Counted from the stretch's first letter, positions 1 to 5,637 are shown. The stretch: DNA of 5,806 nucleotides from JBEVEP01 sp040512755 (GCA_040512755.1 JBEVEP010000240.1:1-5806); one strand, 5' to 3'. Notes: generated by a model from the sequence alone, not told the origin. Program-made: numbers and translations.

Positions 1-130
1 GCAGGCGTGCAGCAGCACCACTCCCGCCGGATGATGCAAAGTTTTTACCCAGGGCGATTCGATATGTTCGTTCCTGACCGTTCGAGCGGGTTAGCAAGTT
101 TAGCAAACGGACCCATTTTTAGCTGTCGGG

Positions 131-172
131 GGGTGGCACCGGGGCCGGGAGACCCACCCCGGCCATGCACCC
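131..172. repeat. GC-rich stem-loop
   Basis: The outer arms GGGTGGCA (131-138) and TGCACCC (166-172) pair with one bulged G. The inner arms CCGGGG (139-144) and CCCCGG (157-162) pair perfectly around a 12-nt loop, with CCA unpaired at 163-165. No T-run follows on either strand, so it is not a standard intrinsic terminator. It may be part of a structured RNA or simply a stable spacer palindrome. Confidence 0.5.
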
Positions 173-204
173 GGGGCGAGACCCATCAAACTCTTCCAGG
201 GGCT

Positions 205-232
205 TACGGGGCACGGGTACCCGCCGCCCGTA
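205..232. repeat. Symmetric palindrome around GGGTACCC
   Basis: The central perfect palindrome CGGGTACCCG (214-223) is flanked by TACGGG (205-210) and CCCGTA (227-232), which also pair. The two levels are separated by a symmetric 3x3 internal loop. The central palindrome leaves no room for an RNA hairpin loop unless its innermost pairs open, so a DNA-level palindrome or protein site is as likely as an RNA stem. Confidence 0.45.
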
Positions 233-371
233 TTCAAATCAGCGTGCGCCTCTCTTCCTGCTACCGCGAACCAACCCAGCGCAAGCGTCAGCGACCAGCT
301 GCTAGTCACCCATTTGTAACCCCGCCACGGGAGATGACGAGATCGGTTTTTCACTAAGGTTTTGAAAAGAT

Positions 372-448
372 TGGTGATCCCGACAGGAATCGAACCTGTG
401 ACCTACAGATTAGGAATCTGCCGCTCTATCCTACTGAGCTACGGGACC
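372..448 (-). tRNA. tRNA-Arg (anticodon CCU)
   Basis: Read on the minus strand, this is a complete 77-nt cloverleaf with an encoded CCA end (372-374). The 7-bp acceptor stem pairs GGTCCCG with CGGGATC (one G-T pair), with A as discriminator. The D stem is GCTC/GAGC. The anticodon stem GCAGA/TCTGT closes the 7-nt loop TTCCTAA, giving anticodon CCT, which reads AGG codons as arginine. The variable loop is short (5 nt) and the T arm is ACAGG-TTCGATT-CCTGT. This is a low-copy Arg isoacceptor, and its 3' half is a frequent integrase target in bacteria, although I see no integrase or duplicated 3' end in the window. Just downstream there is a weak AT-rich hairpin (TTTTCA 348-353 with TGAAAA 363-368). 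Confidence 0.97.
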
Positions 449-460
449 ACGCGAGCAGAC

Positions 461-488
461 ACATAACCGCTTCCGGCCGTTTCGCCAA
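461..488 (-). promoter_or_regulatory. Candidate promoter of the tRNA-Arg gene
   Basis: On the minus strand a -35-like TTGGCG (483-488) and a -10-like TTATGT (461-466) are separated by 16 bp. The -10 ends 12 nt before the first tRNA base, which is a suitable distance for a short 5' leader. The match to the sigma-70 consensus is moderate. This is pattern reading only. Confidence 0.35.
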
Positions 489-564
489 CCCGGTTTTGCG
501 GTGATCGCATTCGTCCTGCGATGGAGCTATGCGCCGGACCTTTACCGTGGAAATGTGATCCCGC

Positions 565-588
565 GTTCGGGTTGCCGCTGCAACGAAC
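565..588 (-). terminator. Candidate terminator hairpin after the amidohydrolase gene
   Basis: The arms GTTCGGGTTGC (565-575) and GCAACGAAC (580-588) form nine base pairs with two bulged Gs around a CGCT loop. On the minus strand it begins 22 nt after the amidohydrolase stop codon and before the tRNA. The sequence that follows has only scattered Ts, so if it terminates transcription it may do so weakly or with Rho. Confidence 0.35.
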
Positions 589-610
589 CAGCATGGTTGT
601 CTCTTCCGTC

Positions 611-1774
611 TCAAGCCGCCAGCGCGGTCTCCGCAAGCCTGACCCAGTAGCTTATGCCATGCGGGATGACGTCGTCGTTGAAGTCGTAGGCCGGGTGGTG
701 AAGGTTGGCGGTGTCGCCATTGCCGATGAAGATGAAGGCGCCGGGGCGCGCTTCAAGCATGTAGGAGAAATCCTCGCCGCCCATCAATGGCTGGATGTTC
801 CGGTGCACCTGCGAATCGCCCGCGATCGAAGCCGCGATGTCGCCCGCGAAAGCGGTTTCCTCGGGATGGTTGAATGTCACCGGATAGTTGGAATCGTAGT
901 GGACATCGACGGTGGCGCCATAGGCGGCGGCAATGCCCTGGCAGATCGCGTGGATACGCTCCCCCGCCCGCGCCGCAACCTCTTTCTTCAGCGTGCGCAC
1001 GGTTCCGGCGAATTCCACCGTTTCGGGAATGACATTGTAGGCGTCGCCGCCATGAATTTTCGTAACCGACACAACGATTGATTCCACGGGGTCGGTGGTC
1101 CGCGAGGCGATGGTCTGAAGCGACGTCACCATCTGGCTGGCGACCACGATCGGGTCGATCGTGCGATGCGGCATGGCGGCATGGCCGCCCTTGCCTTTGA
1201 CCTTCACGGTAAACTCCGCCGTCGCCGCCATGATGGGGCCCGGGCGGATGGCGAACTCGCCGATGGGCAGGCCGGGCATGTTGTGCATGCCGAAAACCTT
1301 GCCGATGGCGAATCGCTCCATCATGCCTTCCTGCACCATCACATTGCCGCCGCCGCCGCCTTCTTCCGCCGGCTGGAAGATCACCGCCACGGAGCCCGGG
1401 AAATTGCGGGTTTCGGTGAGGTATTTGGCCGCGCCGAGAAGCATCGCGGTGTGGCCGTCATGGCCGCAGGCATGCATTTTGCCGGCGCGCTGCGAGGCAT
1501 AGGCCTTGCTGGTCGCCTCGAGGATCGGCAGCGCGTCCATGTCGGCGCGCAGGCCGATCGTGGAGCCGTCGCCGCGCCGGCCCTTGATGATGCCCACGAC
1601 TCCGGTCCTCGCGATGCCAGTGGCGACCTCGTCGCAGCCGAATTCCTTCAGCTTCTGCGCCACGAAGGCGGATGTTTCGTAGAGGTCGAAGTTAAGTTCC
1701 GGGATGCTGTGCAAATGCCGGCGCCAGCCGGCGATCTCATCCTGCATTTCAGCGGCACGGTTCAGGATCGGCAT
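611..1774 (-). CDS. M20-family amidohydrolase (hippurate / N-acyl-amino-acid hydrolase type)
   Basis: This is a complete 387-residue cytoplasmic metallohydrolase, the normal length for the M20D group (HipO, IAA-amino-acid hydrolases, N-acyl-L-amino-acid amidohydrolases). The group hydrolyses an amide bond to release a free amino acid. Visible motifs are GLRADMDALPI (74-84), HACGHDGHT (101-109; likely ligands C103 and H105), QPAEE (134-138; catalytic and metal-binding Glu pair), GMHNMPG (162-168; H164), the GGHAAMP dimerisation-domain signature (196-202), NVIP (247-250), GGEDFSYM (332-339) and LHHPAYDFND (358-367). All expected metal ligands are present, so it should be active. The start fits the family's usual N-terminus, although no good ribosome binding site precedes it. 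A TATAAT lies 15 bp upstream. It is divergent from the carboxypeptidase gene. Its actual substrate cannot be read from the sequence, and several paralogues with different substrates are common in rhizobia. Confidence 0.93.
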   Translation of the reverse strand: MPILNRAAEMQDEIAGWRRHLHSIPELNFDLYETSAFVAQKLKEFGCDEVATGIARTGVVGIIKGRRGDGSTIGLRADMDALPILEATSKAYASQRAGKMHACGHDGHTAMLLGAAKYLTETRNFPGSVAVIFQPAEEGGGGGNVMVQEGMMERFAIGKVFGMHNMPGLPIGEFAIRPGPIMAATAEFTVKVKGKGGHAAMPHRTIDPIVVASQMVTSLQTIASRTTDPVESIVVSVTKIHGGDAYNVIPETVEFAGTVRTLKKEVAARAGERIHAICQGIAAAYGATVDVHYDSNYPVTFNHPEETAFAGDIAASIAGDSQVHRNIQPLMGGEDFSYMLEARPGAFIFIGNGDTANLHHPAYDFNDDVIPHGISYWVRLAETALAA

Positions 1775-1789
1775 TTTCTGGAACTTTCG

Positions 1790-1795
1790 ATTATA
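1790..1795 (-). promoter_or_regulatory. -10-like TATAAT upstream of the amidohydrolase
   Basis: The minus strand reads a perfect TATAAT whose downstream edge is 15 bp before the ATG. Transcription would begin roughly 8 nt before the start codon. No convincing -35 element is seen 16-18 bp upstream, so activation by a bound regulator or a chance match are both possible. Confidence 0.35.
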
Positions 1796-1837
1796 TTGCG
1801 CGAACGGACGCCGCGCTGTTTTCAGCGGAATGTAGTG

Positions 1838-1916
1838 CTAGTGGAACGAATTTGACATTCGCATCCCATTTGACATCACGCGTCCATCGCGAATGTCAAA
1901 TTCAAAGTTCCACTAG
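1838..1916. repeat. Hairpin repeat, copy A of an inverted pair
   Basis: This 79-bp imperfect palindrome has CTAGTGGAAC-GAATTTGAC-ATTCGC in its left arm (1838-1862). The complement of the right arm (1889-1916) reads the same with an extra TTT after CTAGTGGAAC. The left arm continues into ATCCC. The loop repeats ATTTGACAT (1868-1876) as a direct copy of arm sequence at 1850-1858. It resembles copy B at 1929-2007 in inverted orientation. The pair looks like an interspersed palindromic repeat doublet, and I recall similar sequence between genes in Mesorhizobium-type genomes, though I cannot verify that here. Confidence 0.85.
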
Positions 1917-1928
1917 AATCATATCTTC

Positions 1929-2007
1929 GCTAGTGGTCCTTTGATTCTAACATTCGCCTGTATGGCCTGTATCAACGGGATGCGAATGTTAGAATCGGAC
2001 CACTAGC
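1929..2007. repeat. Hairpin repeat, copy B of an inverted pair
   Basis: The left arm (1929-1957) reads GCTAGTGGTCC-TTT-GATTCTAAC-ATTCGC. The complement of the right arm (1982-2007) reads the same without TTT and continues into ATCCCG. Read on the minus strand this is the same element as copy A, with TTT in the inner arm and ATCCC on the outer arm. Five arm positions differ from copy A, and each is matched by the complementary change in the partner arm. Thirteen bases or fewer separate the copies. It ends 143 bp before the carboxypeptidase start and may overlap that gene's control region. Confidence 0.85.
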
Positions 2008-2150
2008 ATTTTGCCATGTTGGCGTCACATAGGCTAAATAGCACCATGCACGAAAACGGGCTTGGGGGCTCGGCGCTTTTTTTCGTGGATACGGACGCCA
2101 AAGCGGGCGGACCCATGGAACCATTGGACAGAGGCTATTTCGGGTTGATT

Positions 2151-3320
2151 ATGCGGCATACGTCTTTTTTGCGTTCCCTTCTTGCCGGCGCTCTGCTCTG
2201 CCTCGCCGCGCCGGCATCTGCGGGTCCATCCATCGTGATCGATGCGGCGACCGGACAGGTGCTTTCGCATGATAACGCTTTCCAGCGCTGGTATCCGGCC
2301 TCGCTCACCAAGCTTATGACCGCCTATGTGACGTTTCGCGCCATCCAGGGCGGTGAGCTCGAACTGACGTCGCCGATCAAGGTTTCCAAGAATTCGGCAT
2401 CAGAACCGCCAAGCAAGATGGGCTACAAGCCCGGACAGGTCGTCGCGCTGGACAATGCGCTGAAGATGCTGATCGTCAAATCGGCGAACGACATCGCTAC
2501 CGCGATCGGCGAGAATGTCGGCGGCTCGGAACAGGCTTTCGTGGCGCGGATGAATGCGGAGGCCGCGCGTCTCGGTATGACCGGCAGCCATTTCGTGAAT
2601 GCCAATGGGCTTCACGATGTGGCGCAGTATACGACGGCGCACGACCTGGCGATTCTCGCCCGCGCGATTCGGACCGAGTTTCCGCAGCATGCGTCGTATT
2701 TCACCATCGAGGCGCTCGGCGCCGGCAAAAAGGTTATGAAGTCGAATGTCGACCTGCTCGGGCGTTTTGATGGCGCAGACGGCATGAAGACCGGCTTCAT
2801 CTGCCCGTCGGGGTTCAACCTCATCGCCTCCGCAACGCGCGGCGGGCGTACGCTGGTGGCCGTGGTGCTGGGCTCGCGCACGCCGCACCTTCGCGCCGAA
2901 CAGGCCGCGGACCTTCTGGGCAACGGATTCGACAAGCCGCCTTTGATGCCGACCACGCTGGCCAATATCCAGCCCTATGGCGACGGCCGCGACACGGCGT
3001 CGGACATGCGGCCGCTCGTCTGCGAGAAGCCGGCGAAATCGGAGGAACTCCAAACCCGCGACGCCAAGGGCAAGCCGATCTTCCGTTCGCCCTATCTCCA
3101 TGAACGGAATGGCCCGCGACGCGTCGTGGCGGTCGCTCCCGGCGGCGCGACCGGCAAGATGCCGCTGGCCTTCGCGGTCGCGGTTGCCGCGGGCGAGGGC
3201 CCCGATGTGGTCGACATTCCGATACCGACGCCGCGTCCGGATTATGTCGCGTCCCCGGCCCCGGCGGACAACGCTGCTACGGCTCGCCCCACCGCCAAGG
3301 CGTCGCAGGCCGGTGGCTGA
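2151..3320 (+). CDS. D-alanyl-D-alanine carboxypeptidase (peptidase S11 family)
   Basis: This exported penicillin-binding enzyme trims the terminal D-Ala from peptidoglycan pentapeptides in the periplasm. From the chosen start it has 389 residues. A signal peptide comes first: MRHTSFLR, a hydrophobic run, then PASA with cleavage after residue 24. The three active-site motifs of the SxxK acyltransferases are present: SLTK (51-54, nucleophile Ser51 and Lys54), SAN (111-113) and KTG (213-215). The C-terminus (about 350-389) is rich in Pro and Ala, and I see no clear PBP5-like amphipathic membrane anchor, so it may be soluble or held differently. The frame is open back to an ATG at 2016, with further ATGs at 2046 and 2115. 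I chose 2151 because it gives a compact signal peptide. The ribosome binding site there is weak, and 2115 remains possible. The GTPase gene starts two bases after its stop. Confidence 0.92.
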   Translation: MRHTSFLRSLLAGALLCLAAPASAGPSIVIDAATGQVLSHDNAFQRWYPASLTKLMTAYVTFRAIQGGELELTSPIKVSKNSASEPPSKMGYKPGQVVALDNALKMLIVKSANDIATAIGENVGGSEQAFVARMNAEAARLGMTGSHFVNANGLHDVAQYTTAHDLAILARAIRTEFPQHASYFTIEALGAGKKVMKSNVDLLGRFDGADGMKTGFICPSGFNLIASATRGGRTLVAVVLGSRTPHLRAEQAADLLGNGFDKPPLMPTTLANIQPYGDGRDTASDMRPLVCEKPAKSEELQTRDAKGKPIFRSPYLHERNGPRRVVAVAPGGATGKMPLAFAVAVAAGEGPDVVDIPIPTPRPDYVASPAPADNAATARPTAKASQAGG

Positions 3321-3322
3321 CT

Positions 3323-4441
3323 GTGAGTGATTTTCCGATTCCGGTGTCGGTGCTGACCGGGTTTCTCGGCGCTGGCAAGACGACCCTGCTCAACCGCCTG
3401 CTCAAGGACCCGGCTCTGGCCGACACGGCGGTCATCATCAATGAATTCGGGGACGTGGCGATCGATCATCTGCTCGTCGAGCAGGCTTCCGATGGCGTGA
3501 TCCAGCTTTCCGACGGGTGTCTCTGCTGCACGGTGCGCGGGGAACTTGTCGATACGCTCGCCGACCTTGTCGACCGTCTGCAGACGGGGCGCATCAAGCG
3601 CCTGAAGCGCGTCGTGATCGAGACGACCGGTCTGGCCGATCCCGCGCCCGTCTTGCATGCGATCATGGCGCATCCCGCGCTCGTGCAGGCCTTCCGGCTG
3701 GATGGGGTGATCACGGTGGTCGATGCCGTCAATGGCGGAGCGACACTCGACAGCCATCTGGAGGCGGTCAAGCAAGTGGCCGTCGCCGATCGCATCGTCG
3801 TCACGAAAACGGATCTCGTTTCCGATCAAGGTGCGGTGACCGCGCTTCGCGCACGCCTTAGCGGCATCAATCCGGGGGCCGTCCTGCTGGATGCGACGGC
3901 CGGCGAGACCGGCCATGCCGTCATTTTCGAATGCGGGCTTTATGACCCGGCGACGAAAACCGCCGACGTTCGGCGCTGGTTGGGCGAAGAAGCTGCACAC
4001 GGGCACGATCACGCGCACACTGGCGAGTATGCCCATCATCATCATGACCACGATCACCGCCACGATTCGCGCGTGCGTGCCATTTCGCTCACGCATGACG
4101 GTCCGCTGCCGTTCAGCGCGATCGAGATGTTCTTCGATCTGCTGCGGTCGCAGCATGGCGACAGGCTGCTGCGGCTGAAAGGCATCATTGAACTGGCGGA
4201 AGACCGGGCTCGCCCCTTGGTCGTCCATGCGGTTCAGAAGGTGTTCCACCCGCCGGCGCGATTGCCTGCCTGGCCGGACGACCAGCGCGGCACGCGGCTG
4301 GTGCTGATCATGATCGACATGCCGGAAGACTATGTCAGAAGGCTGTTTTCCGCTCTTGCAAACCAGCCAGCCCTGGACACGCCTGATCGCGCGGCGATGG
4401 AAGAGAACCCTTTGGCAATCGCCGGGATGCGGAGCCGGTAG
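3323..4441 (+). CDS. CobW/G3E-family GTPase, likely metallochaperone
   Basis: This complete 372-residue protein belongs to the CobW (COG0523) branch of G3E P-loop GTPases, which deliver metals, often zinc or cobalt, to target proteins. Motifs are the P-loop GFLGAGKT (13-20), INEFG (39-43), the metal-binding CLCC (66-69), the G3E signature ETTGLADP (100-107), and TKTD (161-164) in place of the usual NKxD guanine motif. A histidine-rich loop (226-247) has twelve His among Asp and Gly, typical of the zinc-linked members. The CobW C-terminal domain occupies roughly 252-345. The start is GTG: it sits where the family begins, just before the P-loop, and the first internal Met comes after the P-loop. 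It begins two bases after the carboxypeptidase stop, so the two are probably cotranscribed. No cobalamin genes are nearby, so a role in B12 synthesis is unlikely. The client protein and the metal are not known from the sequence. Confidence 0.93.
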   Translation: MSDFPIPVSVLTGFLGAGKTTLLNRLLKDPALADTAVIINEFGDVAIDHLLVEQASDGVIQLSDGCLCCTVRGELVDTLADLVDRLQTGRIKRLKRVVIETTGLADPAPVLHAIMAHPALVQAFRLDGVITVVDAVNGGATLDSHLEAVKQVAVADRIVVTKTDLVSDQGAVTALRARLSGINPGAVLLDATAGETGHAVIFECGLYDPATKTADVRRWLGEEAAHGHDHAHTGEYAHHHHDHDHRHDSRVRAISLTHDGPLPFSAIEMFFDLLRSQHGDRLLRLKGIIELAEDRARPLVVHAVQKVFHPPARLPAWPDDQRGTRLVLIMIDMPEDYVRRLFSALANQPALDTPDRAAMEENPLAIAGMRSR

Positions 4442-4547
4442 CCGGGCGCGATGGTTGTTCCTGGGCGCCGTCGCATTTGGCGTAAGGTGCTGCGCGCCTA
4501 CCAGTCCTCGGGCGTGGGCCGATTGGCTGAGACATCGCGGCCGGCTA

Positions 4548-4568
4548 TCTCCCCCCTTGCGGGGGAGA
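4548..4568. terminator. Hairpin TCTCCCCC / GGGGGAGA
   Basis: Eight perfect base pairs (4548-4555 with 4561-4568) close a CTTGC loop. It lies 107 nt after the GTPase stop. No T-run follows on the plus strand, so it is only a possible terminator. It forms the left end of the mosaic element. Confidence 0.4.
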
Positions 4569-4570
4569 AA

Positions 4571-4625
4571 GCGTTTTCCTGCATTTGCGAGTGGGCTTGT
4601 CCCCGAGCAAGTGCTTGGAAAACGC
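4571..4625. repeat. Long interrupted stem-loop inside the mosaic
   Basis: GCGTTTTCC (4571-4579) pairs perfectly with GGAAAACGC (4617-4625). Inside it, CATTTGC (4582-4588) pairs with GCAAGTG (4607-4613) with one G-T pair if read as RNA. GGG (4593-4595) can pair with CCC (4601-4603) at the tip. The layered pairing suggests a conserved hairpin module rather than chance. Confidence 0.6.
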
Positions 4626-4652
4626 AAGAGAGGGGATCATTTGGCCGAGCGC

Positions 4653-4672
4653 CCCCTGCCGGCCATCAGGGG
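4653..4672 (-). terminator. Hairpin just after the TPR lipoprotein stop
   Basis: CCCCTG (4653-4658) pairs with CAGGGG (4667-4672) around an 8-nt loop containing GGCC. On the minus strand it begins 18 nt after the stop codon of the TPR gene, a normal place for a terminator. No T-run follows, so its strength is doubtful. Confidence 0.4.
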
Positions 4673-4690
4673 AGATCACATATAGCGGCC

Positions 4691-5569
4691 TCACTCCGCC
4701 TTGGCTTTCTTCTTCTCGTCGTCCTTGAGCTGGCTCCAGGCATTCTGCTGGGCCAGCATGGAGCGCAGATAGGCGACGTTGGCCTCGGCCTGTTCGGGCG
4801 CCAGTTCCTGCCGGGCGATCTGTTCGGCTTCCTCGAAGCGGCCCTGCAGACCGACGACCAGCGCGAGGTTCTGCCGCACGCGGCTGTCTGCTCCCGGCGC
4901 TTGCGCAGCCGAACGCATATGTGTCTCGGCGGTGCGGAGATCGCCTCCCAACACGTAGGACATGCCGAGATTGGAAAGCACCGACGGCTCGTTCGGCTTT
5001 AGCGCCAGCGCCTTGCGGTAAAGATCGCGGGCTTCCGCCGCCTCGCCGAGCTGGTCGAGGATCGCGCCTTCGGCCGAGAAAAGCTTCCAGTCCGGATATT
5101 CCGGCGTCTGGGCGCGCCGCACGGCGTCGAGCGCCGGGTGAAATTGTCCCGCGCCGGCCAACGCCTTGCCGTAGGCGGCGAGTACGGACCGATCCTTGGG
5201 CATGTCGATGGCGAGCTTTCGCATCACAGCCAGCGACTGATCGGAATTTCCATTCATCTGCAGGACCTGCGCATAGCTCATCGCCGTGTCCTTGTCGCCG
5301 GGATTGCGCGCATAGGTCCGGCCAAGCGAACTGGCGGCGCTGTGGAGTTCGTCAGCCGACATCTGCTCGATCGGCTTGCCGCTGGAGCGTGTCAGCGATC
5401 CGGTGGTCATGCGGTCCTTCGCGCAGCCGGCAATGCCGATGCTGAGGACACACGCAGCTGACAGAAGAAGGAGCCGCTTTCCGCCTGGAGCATCGCGCCG
5501 AAAAGTGGAGCCCGGTTTTCGGCAAAGGCGATGCGAAAACAAGAAACGCGCGCCGCGTCTGATTGCCAT
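4691..5569 (-). CDS. TPR-repeat lipoprotein (TadD-like)
   Basis: From the chosen ATG this is a 292-residue exported lipoprotein. After a long basic N-terminus, a hydrophobic segment (33-48) ends in the lipobox IAGC, with Cys49 as the acylated residue. A Ser/Thr-rich linker follows, then about five tetratricopeptide-like helical pairs between residues 92 and 260. The clearest covers 161-192 (…GEAAEARDLYRKALALKP), followed by NLGMSYVLGGDLRTAE and NLALVVGLQGRFEEAE. The C-terminus is a Lys/Glu tail. Such proteins act as scaffolds, and I relate it to TadD of Flp-pilus assembly, but no other tad gene is visible, so that link is inference. GGGGG at 5575-5579 decides for the start at 5569; a frame-extending ATG at 5614 lacks a ribosome binding site. 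Residues 10-28 are encoded by a hairpin repeat that makes the N-region unusually long. Confidence 0.85.
   Translation of the reverse strand: MAIRRGARFLFSHRLCRKPGSTFRRDAPGGKRLLLLSAACVLSIGIAGCAKDRMTTGSLTRSSGKPIEQMSADELHSAASSLGRTYARNPGDKDTAMSYAQVLQMNGNSDQSLAVMRKLAIDMPKDRSVLAAYGKALAGAGQFHPALDAVRRAQTPEYPDWKLFSAEGAILDQLGEAAEARDLYRKALALKPNEPSVLSNLGMSYVLGGDLRTAETHMRSAAQAPGADSRVRQNLALVVGLQGRFEEAEQIARQELAPEQAEANVAYLRSMLAQQNAWSQLKDDEKKKAKAE
5487..5543. repeat. Rhizobial-type palindromic repeat inside the lipoprotein signal region
   Basis: GCATCGC (5490-5496) pairs with GCGATGC (5528-5534), and CCGAAAA (5498-5504) pairs with TTTTCGG (5516-5522). Between them lies GTGGAGCCCGG. The order GCAT…CCGAAAAGTGGA…CCGGTTTTCGG…ATGC matches a very common interspersed hairpin of Rhizobiales genomes as I remember it. 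It normally lies between genes; here it falls within the reading frame. My estimated span is 57 bp, or 19 codons, so the frame is kept. The boundaries are uncertain by several bases. Confidence 0.75.
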
Positions 5570-5574
5570 TGAAT

Positions 5575-5579
5575 CCCCC
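5575..5579 (-). promoter_or_regulatory. Ribosome binding site deciding the TPR lipoprotein start
   Basis: The minus strand reads GGGGGATTCA directly before the ATG at 5567-5569, which places the purine run 5 nt upstream of the start. The alternative in-frame ATG at 5612-5614 has nothing comparable. Confidence 0.6.
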
Positions 5580-5637
5580 GATTTCGCCGGCTGTTGCCCT
5601 GTCCGGCTACCCATCCGGAGAAATAATCTGTTAACCC

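Larger units (their letters stand above)
1..371. other. Non-coding stretch before the tRNA, with GC-rich hairpins
   Basis: I find no convincing protein gene here. Small open frames exist on both strands but match no family I know. The best is an 84-codon minus-strand frame with a GTG start at 352-354. Its first ~38 residues resemble a signal peptide, with a Trp/Leu-rich segment and an Ala-His-Ala end, but the rest is low-information Pro/Gly/Trp-rich sequence and there is no clear ribosome binding site. The stretch does hold two strong symmetric hairpins (131-172 and 205-232) and a tandem TTAGCAA pair at 91-97 and 100-106. It lies beyond the 3' end of the tRNA, so it could be tRNA-flanking spacer, an unrecognised structured RNA, or the edge of something outside the window. 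Confidence 0.5.
4547..4676. repeat. Intergenic mosaic of nested hairpins between convergent genes
   Basis: The outer arms ATCTCCCC (4547-4554) and GGGGAGAT (4669-4676) bracket three internal hairpins at 4548-4568, 4571-4625 and 4653-4672. Alternative pairings are possible because the C-run and G-run segments compete. C-run/TTGC/G-run palindromes of this style are common rhizobial intergenic repeats in my recollection. The element lies between the convergent GTPase and TPR genes and probably serves as, or replaces, their transcription end region. Confidence 0.6.

Noticed and set aside
7..357. Plus-strand frame of 116 codons at the left edge
   Set aside because: It has no ribosome binding site and no recognisable domain, and its composition is Arg/Pro-rich. 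It runs across both GC-rich palindromes.
372..390. Possible attachment site of a mobile element in the 3' end of the tRNA
   Set aside because: I see no second copy of the tRNA 3' end and no integrase in the window. The idea rests only on how often such tRNAs are used.
1166..1855. Plus-strand frame of 229 codons opposite the amidohydrolase
   Set aside because: The minus strand carries every M20 motif in order. The plus frame is a His/Ala/Arg-rich shadow.
1838..2007. CRISPR array
   Set aside because: There are only two repeat units, in inverted orientation and each internally palindromic, with no regular spacers and no cas genes.
2051..2085. A-tract, GC-rich core and T7 run resembling an intrinsic terminator upstream of the carboxypeptidase
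   Set aside because: CGAAAA can pair with TTTTCG, but the GC-rich core between them does not form a good stem. It would also stop transcription just before the gene it should express.
3323..4441. Cobalamin synthesis role for the CobW-like protein
   Set aside because: No other cobalamin gene or B12 riboswitch is visible, and the histidine-rich loop fits the zinc-type branch better.
3242..4627. Long minus-strand open frame (461 codons) opposite the GTPase gene
   Set aside because: It overlaps a clear CobW GTPase along its whole length. Its translation is rich in Arg, His and Asp without domains, as expected for the antisense of a GC-rich gene.
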